Notes under the pieces: model-generated
Databases searched by the model: none
Told to the model about the DNA's origin: nothing
Seen by the model: only the letters and a program-made list of their open reading frames with translations
Position numbers and translations under genes: made by a program
IMG/VR virus record: IMGVR_UViG_3300020156_000074
Span: 1 to 26,095 of that record
DNA from: a virus
Reading direction: 5' to 3' (one strand)
DNA: 26,095 bases
Shown here: piece by piece, positions 1 through 5,745 of the stretch
Position numbering within the stretch: position 1 is the first letter of the stretch
Layout: every line of letters starts with the position of its first letter

Positions 1-328
1 ACGACGGGATGCCGCCCGCGGCGTTCACGATCTCGATGCCGACCGACCACGCGTTGGCAGTGCCGGCATGGCTACAGCGCATGTCCGCGTCCACGTACTG
101 CACGATCTGCCCGCTCGGCTCGATCAGAAAGTGCACGGACAGGCCGCGATTGAGCAGAGTGCGGTGGACCTGCTTGCCGAGTCCTCTCCCGGCTGTCCAG
201 TGGTGGCAAACCGCGTGCGTGTCCTTTCGCGGCCTCAGGCCAGCAAAGGTCAGTCCGTGCTCGTGCCACGACGTGACCGGTGAGGCACACGGTACCTGCT
301 CGCCGCCGACTGTGATGGTGGAGGTCAC
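1..328 (-). CDS. N-acetylmuramoyl-L-alanine amidase endolysin, 3'-truncated by window edge
   Basis: The 109 visible codons read as the first part of an amidase_2/PGRP-fold lysin like T7 lysozyme, which cuts the amide bond between MurNAc and L-Ala in peptidoglycan. After about 40 residues comes AVCHHWTAGRG, whose His would be a zinc ligand. It is followed by LSVHFLIEPSGQIVQYVD, then CSHAGTAN and SVGIEIVN, the conserved core of this fold in the right order. The distal zinc ligand lies beyond base 1. The start is GTG (bases 328-326), overlapping the methyltransferase stop as GTGA, with AGGAGG four bases upstream. There is no obvious signal peptide, so export would need a holin. Family call is confident; completeness cannot be judged. 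Confidence 0.88.
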   Translation of the reverse strand, partial: MTSTITVGGEQVPCASPVTSWHEHGLTFAGLRPRKDTHAVCHHWTAGRGLGKQVHRTLLNRGLSVHFLIEPSGQIVQYVDADMRCSHAGTANAWSVGIEIVNAAGGIPS

Positions 329-1101
329 GCAGCCTCCTCTCCAGCCTTGCGGCCGTTGTCGTTGTCAGGAATCGAAATCAGTTTCGGTTCGGGTGGGAGC
401 ACGCGGAAGAGGCGCTCGACGCGGCCTTCCGACGCTTGACGCTTTTGCTGGCCGGACGTTTCCGGCCTGCGCCTCTCCATCTCCACGTGCGCAGGAACAG
501 GGCAGGAGAACTCCGTGACGAAAACACGCGTGCCGCGATCGGCCCATGCCTGACAGAAGCTCCAGAAACGGTCGTGATCGAACGCCGGGGCGCCACGGTA
601 TCTTTCCGTGCCTGCGTATGGAGGATCCGCAAAGACGCACTCTGGCGCTGGTGCTGTGTGCGGACACGCCTCGAAAAAAGACATCGCTGACAGCTCGCAT
701 GCAGAGATCGCTGGGAGGTCTCTCAACAGAGCCGCTCGCGTCTGTCGCGCCGGGTTCCAGTTCGGCTTCTTGTGGTGCCCGCGCGAGAAAGCGTGGAACC
801 ATCCGCCTCCGAAAGAACAGCCAAAGCCCGCGAACGCCTTGAGCGGGTTGTCGTCGTCGAGGCGCTTTGCGTTGCGCCACTCTTCCTCGCTGATCGAGTC
901 CGGCGGGTCCCATCCATCGCGCACAGCCTGGTACAGCGCGATCAGCGCCGGATTCGCGTCAGACACGAGCCCAGGCCCGTACTTCGCGAGCTGCACGGAC
1001 ACGCTCAGTCCGCCGCAGAACGGCTCCCACCAGTAGCCGCGTGGCGCGACGATGGCAGCGATCTCTTTCGCGAGACGCGACTTTCCGCCGAGGTACCGCA
1101 T
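325..1101 (-). CDS. D12-class DNA adenine-N6 methyltransferase (Dam-like)
   Basis: 258 residues. It transfers methyl from S-adenosylmethionine to adenine N6 in DNA. The order of motifs is that of the D12/Dam family: an N-terminal RYLGGKSRL segment (residues 2-10), motif I WWEPFCGG (24-31) for SAM binding, SDANPALIALY (48-57) as the second SAM-binding motif, and the catalytic FADPPYAGT (158-165) with DPPY. Length is close to Dam enzymes. Recognition sequence cannot be read from the protein; GATC is not avoided nearby (29-32, 104-107, 122-125). ATG overlaps the previous stop by one base (TAATG), and its own stop overlaps the endolysin GTG. A likely role is protection of phage DNA from host restriction. 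Its place inside a lysis cassette is unusual. Confidence 0.9.
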   Translation of the reverse strand: MRYLGGKSRLAKEIAAIVAPRGYWWEPFCGGLSVSVQLAKYGPGLVSDANPALIALYQAVRDGWDPPDSISEEEWRNAKRLDDDNPLKAFAGFGCSFGGGWFHAFSRGHHKKPNWNPARQTRAALLRDLPAISACELSAMSFFEACPHTAPAPECVFADPPYAGTERYRGAPAFDHDRFWSFCQAWADRGTRVFVTEFSCPVPAHVEMERRRPETSGQQKRQASEGRVERLFRVLPPEPKLISIPDNDNGRKAGEEAA

Positions 1102-1271
1102 TACGCCGCCTCCTCCCGCTCATCGTCCGCAGTCTCGTCAGGCCCGAATTCCCACGGCACCGCGAAGTTGGGCTCGCCCTCGCGGACACCGAAGTCGCCG
1201 CGCCAGTAGCCGCACAGGCGAGCTCCGAACGGGCCGATCTCGAGGGCGCATAGGTCGGGGGACTGCTTCAT
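1101..1271 (-). CDS. small acidic hypothetical protein (56 aa)
   Basis: 56 residues starting MKQSPDLCALEIGPFG and ending in an acidic, alanine-tipped tail (DETADDEREEAA). I do not recognise a family. There is no membrane segment. The middle GYWRGDFGVREGEPNF is aromatic and polar, so it is probably a small soluble protein. The start at 1271 is preferred over upstream in-frame starts because its ATG overlaps the stop of the membrane-protein gene as ATGA, matching the coupling seen at most junctions here. Its stop overlaps the methyltransferase ATG by one base. A role with the methyltransferase or lysis genes is only a guess from position. Confidence 0.65.
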   Translation of the reverse strand: MKQSPDLCALEIGPFGARLCGYWRGDFGVREGEPNFAVPWEFGPDETADDEREEAA

Positions 1272-1498
1272 GGCACCAGCCTCCCGACCCACTGCGAGAG
1301 CAGGCACGCGCCCCATCCAGCCGCCGCGACAGCCCACGTCCACAGCCAGAAACCGCCAGGGCTCACCATCATGTCGCGCCTCCAGACCCAGGCGCGCACA
1401 GCGTCGATGCGCGTTGGGATCGCCTCGTACCCCATGATCCGCAGCAGCGACGGCTGACCGCGCAGGTCGTGCACGGGGCACTCTTCGCGCTCGGTCAT
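1268..1498 (-). CDS. small membrane protein, holin candidate (76 aa)
   Basis: 76 residues. About 46 mostly polar residues are followed by one hydrophobic, tryptophan-rich span (FWLWTWAVAAAGWGACLL, about residues 50-67) and a short tail QWVGRLVP. One C-terminal membrane segment next to an amidase gene fits a small holin or other lysis-associated membrane protein, but no holin family signature is recognisable and the basic RAWVWRRD patch before the segment would keep the N-terminus inside. ATG overlaps the previous stop as ATGA, and its own stop overlaps the next gene likewise. It could also be a spanin-like or superinfection protein. Confidence in a real membrane protein is good, in holin low. 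Confidence 0.65.
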   Translation of the reverse strand: MTEREECPVHDLRGQPSLLRIMGYEAIPTRIDAVRAWVWRRDMMVSPGGFWLWTWAVAAAGWGACLLSQWVGRLVP

Positions 1499-1782
1499 TT
1501 GCGCTTGCCTCGCAGCGTGTCGTGCAGGTCGTTGCCGATCTCGAACGCTTCGCCGATCAGCTCAGCGGGCGAGTACGGCTTGGGTTGGTTCGCCCTCACG
1601 GCCTGCCTGTTCGCTCTGACCTTCCGCCAGAACGATGGGCTGACCACGGCCTTGATCACGGCGAACGCTTTGCGCGCCTTCTGTCCTCGACTGCTCATCT
1701 CCCGACCTCCCATGATCGCGACGGCCTGCTCGACCGACTCGCGCGAAACGTCCGCAAGCTCATCGCGCAGCGCCACGCTCAC
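1495..1782 (-). CDS. hypothetical basic protein (95 aa)
   Basis: 95 residues, GTG start overlapping the stop of the 52-residue gene upstream as GTGA. An N-terminal helical part (VSVALRDELADVSRESVEQ) is followed by a basic centre with SSRGQKARKAFAVIKAVV and WRKVRANRQAVRANQ, and a C-terminal half ending LHDTLRGKRK. The stretch KAFAVIKAVVSPSFW is moderately amphipathic, not a clear membrane span. No family recognised. It lies between two small membrane-protein genes in the lysis region and is translationally coupled to both. A nucleic-acid or membrane-surface role is possible given the charge, but nothing in the sequence decides it. Confidence 0.6.
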   Translation of the reverse strand: MSVALRDELADVSRESVEQAVAIMGGREMSSRGQKARKAFAVIKAVVSPSFWRKVRANRQAVRANQPKPYSPAELIGEAFEIGNDLHDTLRGKRK

Positions 1783-1937
1783 TCCGCCTTCGCGGGCAGG
1801 AGCGCATCGAGTCGCGCCGGCAGCGCCATCAGCGCAGCGCCGATCATGTCCAGCATGTGCGCGTACTCAGGGAACGCGCGCGCGGCTCCGACGAGAGCGC
1901 CGCCGAGAATGAACACCGCAATCTTTACGTGCTTCAT
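1779..1937 (-). CDS. small membrane or secreted protein (52 aa), lysis-region
   Basis: 52 residues: MKHVKIAVFILGGALVGAAR, then AFPEYAHMLDMIGAALMALPARLDALLPAKAE. A short basic N-terminus with a hydrophobic stretch at residues 4-19 could be a membrane anchor or signal sequence. A second, weaker hydrophobic helix (about residues 28-42) makes a two-helix pinholin-like hairpin possible. A strong ribosome site GGAGG sits five bases before the ATG, the best in this cluster, which suggests that it leads the lysis module. The stop overlaps the next gene's GTG. Holin, pinholin or small inner-membrane protein are all possible. Confidence 0.65.
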   Translation of the reverse strand: MKHVKIAVFILGGALVGAARAFPEYAHMLDMIGAALMALPARLDALLPAKAE

Positions 1938-1970
1938 ACAGCCTCCAATGCGCGTCTATCCGCGCCGAAA

Positions 1971-2741
1971 TCACGCAGCCACGCCGTAGCGGCCCGAGAT
2001 GTACGTCTCGACGGTCGACCGTTCGTCGGCCGTTAGGACGCGGTTCCAAAAGATGACTTCGGCGATCGCCATGATCGCGCCGCCGCCGATCGTTAGGGTG
2101 GCTTGCGGTGCGCCAGCGCCGAGTGCGGCAGCTGGAACGCCCGTCGACGCTGCAACCAAGTTGCTGTCTAGCCTGTACGCCGCGTCGGACCAACTGCCCA
2201 TCCAGAACCCGGCGCCATCGTCCGCGTACGCGCTCGCCACGTCGATCGCGTTGATCGGGTTCGCGGTGCCGTTGCCGACTGCCCAACGGACCGAGTTGCT
2301 CGACGACAACAGCGACACGAACACGCCGGCAGACGTGCTGGCTGTGCTCGAACTGTTGCGCGTGGAGAAGATGCGGCCAGTCGTTACCGAGCGCGGGACC
2401 CCGATCACGTAGTGGGTGTGTGGGCCGTGTAGAGCCGTCCAAACACTCGCTGCGTCGGCCGACACCAGTGCGTGAGTGGAGCTAGGGAAGTCCAGCACAG
2501 CCGTGCCGCGCAGCTCCGATGCGGACGCGACAGTCGGCTGATTTGCTCCGGTCGACTGCGAGACCACACGGCCCCCAATCGAGTCGGTCCATGTCATGGT
2601 GGCGCCAGTGACGACGCCGGTATCAGCACGCCAGCGGTTTGATGGAGTCGTGGATGGGATGGTGTCGACGAATGAGCTGGTTAGGCGCGCGCCTGCGCGG
2701 ATTACCCGGCGAATACCAGCGCCTCCAAAGCGGCGATTCAT
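1971..2741 (-). CDS. LamG/concanavalin A-like lectin domain tail protein
   Basis: 256 residues. After a basic N-terminus (about 30 residues) the protein reads as a single jelly-roll lectin domain. It has NRWRADTGVV, a WTDSIGG strand, GTAVLDFPSSTHAL, an FSTRNSS strand, and the typical closing helix-strand AEVIFWNRVLTADERSTVE plus YISGRYGV near the C-terminus. That ending is a hallmark of LamG/laminin-G-3-like domains in phage tail and surface proteins. It likely binds glycans on the host surface as part of the receptor-binding complex. ATG overlaps the stop of the beta-helix spike as ATGA. There is no obvious virion-anchoring domain, so it may attach to the adjacent spike. The 33 bases after its stop hold only the next ribosome site. 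Confidence 0.75.
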   Translation of the reverse strand: MNRRFGGAGIRRVIRAGARLTSSFVDTIPSTTPSNRWRADTGVVTGATMTWTDSIGGRVVSQSTGANQPTVASASELRGTAVLDFPSSTHALVSADAASVWTALHGPHTHYVIGVPRSVTTGRIFSTRNSSSTASTSAGVFVSLLSSSNSVRWAVGNGTANPINAIDVASAYADDGAGFWMGSWSDAAYRLDSNLVAASTGVPAAALGAGAPQATLTIGGGAIMAIAEVIFWNRVLTADERSTVETYISGRYGVAA

Positions 2742-4258
2742 GTCGCAGCCTCCCGTGTGATAGTGCCGGTCACGTCAGCGTCGTACGCCTCATCCATCAA
2801 ACGCGAGTCCCACGACACCGAAGCGCCCGCGGCGTGCTCGATGAGCCCCGCGAACCGCACGTTTCGATTCACAACCGGGTACTCAAAATCAGCCGGATTC
2901 TCGGTCACTCGGTACGGCTCAAAAGATCCGGCGTACTCAGAGCGGATCGTGGCTCGTACGTCCACCACGGCGGTCTGTTTGTTCGCCTGTAGAAATCGCT
3001 GCTCGACGAAGCGCTGTACGGAGCTCGAGAGGTCGAAGCGCGTCCCCATGATGAGAATGTCCTTGGTGCGGACGGCCTCGATCACAGTGTTACACCCGTC
3101 CGCATTCGCTACGCGGCCGCCGGTCAGGCGTAGCGAGCTGCCCGAGTGAAGCTTGAAAATGGCGTTGGTGTCGGAGTACGGGGCCGGCACTGTGGCGCGG
3201 TCCTTCGCTCCGAACACCGTGCAGTTGTCCAGCTCAAAGTCACAGTTGCCAGAGCCATAGAAAGCGCCTGCCATCTCGCCAAAAACACAATTGCGGAATG
3301 TCAGGACCGTGCTCTCTCCATGCACCGAGTACCCGCGCTGCTGGTACACGATCAGCCCGTCGTAGATCACGGTGCCGACGCCGGGGCCCCACTGGTAGAC
3401 GGCGGCAGCGCGCTGGCGATCCATCAGAATCTTCGAGAACCAGCAATACTGCAAATTGCGCGTCTTGATTCCGTACTGGCCCTCAATGAGCTTCATGTCA
3501 CGGATGGTCAGACTGCGAAGGTTCTGCGTGTCTCCCTCAAACCGCCAAATGTCCTTGCCTGTGTCCGTCTGCTCAATGACCGTTGCGGCGCCGTCACCGG
3601 CTATCGTCAGGTGGCAGGACGTGTCGCCGGACACGCTGATGGCCAGGGCGTCGCTGATCAGATACGGCCGTCCGATGCCAGGGAGCCGAACCGTTTGGTA
3701 GCAGCCGGATGCGCCGTTGCGAAGCGCCCACTCGAGCGCGCGCAGGATCGATGCCGTGTCGTCGGCGTCCGTGGTCTTTCGGAAGTCTGGCGCGATCACG
3801 TGGCGCTCTGCAGATACTAGGCGCTTCATGCGTCGGCCGGTGGCCGTAACACGCACCGTCCCGCCGTTGTCCGGCGTGTCAACGTCGTCTGGGTCGGCCA
3901 CCCAAAGGCCGCCGCCGCCTGATCCCACGGATTCGCTGCCCGCCTGCACGAAGGTCGTGGTTGCGTCGGCGACAGATTCCAGGTCCGTCGATAGTCCCGC
4001 CGCAACCGACTTGGGCGAAACATGCACCCATCTGCCGCGAGGCAGCGTCTGGTCACCAAGTATTTCTGCACCGTCGACGTCGGCCGCGGACCACTCGCGC
4101 CAAGCGAACGTTCCTCCACCGCCGTCTCCTGGGTTTGAGCCGCCTGTACAGGTGACGATGCAACCGTCATAGGCAACGTACGTTGCCAGGCGAGCCTTCG
4201 TGATTCCCAGGTACCCAGCCCCGCTGGGGATTTGCGGACGACCGTCGAACGGATTCAT
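2738..4258 (-). CDS. tailspike protein 2: shared anchor plus right-handed beta-helix
   Basis: 506 residues from the ATG at 4258, which overlaps the previous stop as ATGA and is preceded by AAAGGAACGT; an earlier in-frame start at 4279 is less likely. Residues 7-84 match the N-terminal anchor of the neighbouring spike gene (PQIPSGAG, YDGC, VTCTG, PGDG, WREWS, RGRW). A linker rich in Gly follows (GSGGGGLW). From about residue 150 to 420 short beta strands recur (HLTIAGDGAATVIEQ, SLTIRDMKL, LTFRNCVFG, FELDNCTVF, LRLTGGRV), the rung pattern of pectate-lyase-like beta-helices. Such spikes bind and often cleave capsular or O-antigen polysaccharide. Catalytic residues cannot be assigned without a structure. 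Confidence 0.82.
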   Translation of the reverse strand: MNPFDGRPQIPSGAGYLGITKARLATYVAYDGCIVTCTGGSNPGDGGGGTFAWREWSAADVDGAEILGDQTLPRGRWVHVSPKSVAAGLSTDLESVADATTTFVQAGSESVGSGGGGLWVADPDDVDTPDNGGTVRVTATGRRMKRLVSAERHVIAPDFRKTTDADDTASILRALEWALRNGASGCYQTVRLPGIGRPYLISDALAISVSGDTSCHLTIAGDGAATVIEQTDTGKDIWRFEGDTQNLRSLTIRDMKLIEGQYGIKTRNLQYCWFSKILMDRQRAAAVYQWGPGVGTVIYDGLIVYQQRGYSVHGESTVLTFRNCVFGEMAGAFYGSGNCDFELDNCTVFGAKDRATVPAPYSDTNAIFKLHSGSSLRLTGGRVANADGCNTVIEAVRTKDILIMGTRFDLSSSVQRFVEQRFLQANKQTAVVDVRATIRSEYAGSFEPYRVTENPADFEYPVVNRNVRFAGLIEHAAGASVSWDSRLMDEAYDADVTGTITREAAT

Positions 4259-5316
4259 ACGTTCCTTTCGATTCGCCACGCAAAATTGCGCTGCGTGCCG
4301 ACGCCTGGAGCGGTGTGGATCCGAAAGCTAAACGCCGTCGTCGTCTTGTCGTAGATCTCGATCACGAGCGCGGACATCGGATCAGCCGCGCCAGTGATGT
4401 GCGCCGGACTGAGCACGGGGATGTAGTTTGCGTCAGGCTCGGTCCAGCCGAACGTTACGGTCGCTGTCGTGGCGGCGTCGAGGATTCCGACAACGCTGCC
4501 GCGCCTGCCCATGACGCCATTCGGCCCGATTGTGAGCTTTTGCAGGTTGTTGTTGCGGACGTCGACGAGGAGCCCCGTGGTCACGCCGGACGAGTCGATA
4601 AAAAGGCCTTTTGCGGCCGTTCCCGCGCCTGCAATGTCAAGCGAGATGCACGATGCGTTTGCGTCGCTGACGGCGGGCTTGTTGTGCGTGACCTTGATTG
4701 TGCCGCGTCCAGCCTCGTAGCCAGTGACGCCCAAGGATGAGTCCTGAGTGTTCGTGCTCTCGACCAGTACGCAATTGGCTGTCGCGGTCGTGCCGGTGTG
4801 GCTGAACTTGGCGCAGAAGCTTGTGCCCGTCGTCTCGCCGTAGATGCACGGTTGAGAAAACGTCGCATTGTTTGCGCGCACCGAAAACAAGCGGCCGGTT
4901 GGCGCGGCATGGGCGCTGTAGATGATGACGCCTGCGCCCGGATTGTCCGTGTTGTTGAGGTTGATTGCGCCGCCGACGCTCGAGCTGGACGAGGTGGTAC
5001 CGGTTTGCGTGATGGCGATCGCCGCCGACGTCGAGTCGTTGGTCAGGCTAAACGCGTCCGGCACGGGAGGCGTGATGCGCAGCCATCGCCCACGCGACAG
5101 CGCTGGATTACCCAGTACGTCCTCGCCATCCACGGTTGCGACTGACCATTCGCGCCAGGTGAACGTCCCGCCGTCCCCATCCCCCGGATCAAGGGCACCG
5201 GTGCACGTGACTACGCACCCGTCGTACGAGACGAAGGATGCGAGCCTTGCCGTGGTCAGCCCAAGATCACCGGCCCCGCTAGGGATCTGCGGGTGTCCCT
5301 CGAAGGGTCCAGGCAT
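4255..5316 (-). CDS. tailspike/tail fibre protein 1: shared anchor plus Ser/Thr-rich beta shaft
   Basis: 353 residues. Residues 8-85 are about two-thirds identical by eye to the anchor of the next gene (PQIPSGAGDLGL, YDGC, VTCTG, PGDG, TWREWS, SRGRW). The remainder is beta-rich and Ser/Thr/Gly-rich (SAAIAITQTGTTSSSSSVGG), with strands of a trimeric fibre shaft, and ends in a compact domain with VTFGWTEPDANYIPVLSP, YDKTTTAFSFRIHTAPG and FAWRIERNV. That ending looks like a fibre head or receptor-binding tip. The start is one base after the stop of the 141-residue gene (TGA, C, ATG). No clear hydrolase motif is seen, so this may be a binding fibre while its partner is the enzymatic spike. Confidence 0.78.
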   Translation of the reverse strand: MPGPFEGHPQIPSGAGDLGLTTARLASFVSYDGCVVTCTGALDPGDGDGGTFTWREWSVATVDGEDVLGNPALSRGRWLRITPPVPDAFSLTNDSTSAAIAITQTGTTSSSSSVGGAINLNNTDNPGAGVIIYSAHAAPTGRLFSVRANNATFSQPCIYGETTGTSFCAKFSHTGTTATANCVLVESTNTQDSSLGVTGYEAGRGTIKVTHNKPAVSDANASCISLDIAGAGTAAKGLFIDSSGVTTGLLVDVRNNNLQKLTIGPNGVMGRRGSVVGILDAATTATVTFGWTEPDANYIPVLSPAHITGAADPMSALVIEIYDKTTTAFSFRIHTAPGVGTQRNFAWRIERNV

Positions 5317-5317
5317 G

Positions 5318-5743
5318 TCACTTCACCGAATCTGTTGCTCGGCCAGAAAGGCTCGCCTCAAAGGTGCCAGTGGCTGCGCTGGAGATGAACACGAGCGCGT
5401 AGGCGTTGACGGGACACATGATGTGCTCGGGAATCCCGTCCATCAACCGCGGCGCCGCTGCTGCTGCGCCAGTGCCCATGGTTGAGGTCTGTCCATAGGA
5501 CAGCGTGGGCGCCGTGTCTCCGTCGAGGAGCCAAGCCCACTCGACGTTTGCTCCAGACGTCAGGAATCGCCAGTACCTACCGCGGCAACTCTTTGGGATC
5601 TGCGCTGACGTGGACCCGATTGCAGTGTGGCTGGTCGCGTTGGCGACGCGAAAGATCACGCCGCGCGAATGGGTTGTGTCTGCGGTGCTTCTGGCGCTTG
5701 GCCACTTCACGCACGCAGCGGCATCGAGATGGGCAGAACTCAT
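5318..5743 (-). CDS. small beta-rich virion protein (141 aa)
   Basis: 141 residues. The start at 5743 lies two bases after the stop of the largest ejection gene, with GGAG upstream; a longer open frame extends into that gene but is just its shadow. The sequence contains KSCRGRYWRFLTSGANVEWA, TLSYGQTSTMGTG, PRLMDGIPEHIMCPVNAYAL and FISSAATGTFEASLS. This arrangement (ring of short strands, then a PEHI..P strand and a final TG..E.SLS strand) is what I associate with small beta-sandwich phage virion proteins found beside fibres. It probably decorates the virion or adapts spikes to the tail. Family assignment is tentative. Confidence 0.65.
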   Translation of the reverse strand: MSSAHLDAAACVKWPSARSTADTTHSRGVIFRVANATSHTAIGSTSAQIPKSCRGRYWRFLTSGANVEWAWLLDGDTAPTLSYGQTSTMGTGAAAAAPRLMDGIPEHIMCPVNAYALVFISSAATGTFEASLSGRATDSVK

Positions 5744-5745
5744 GG

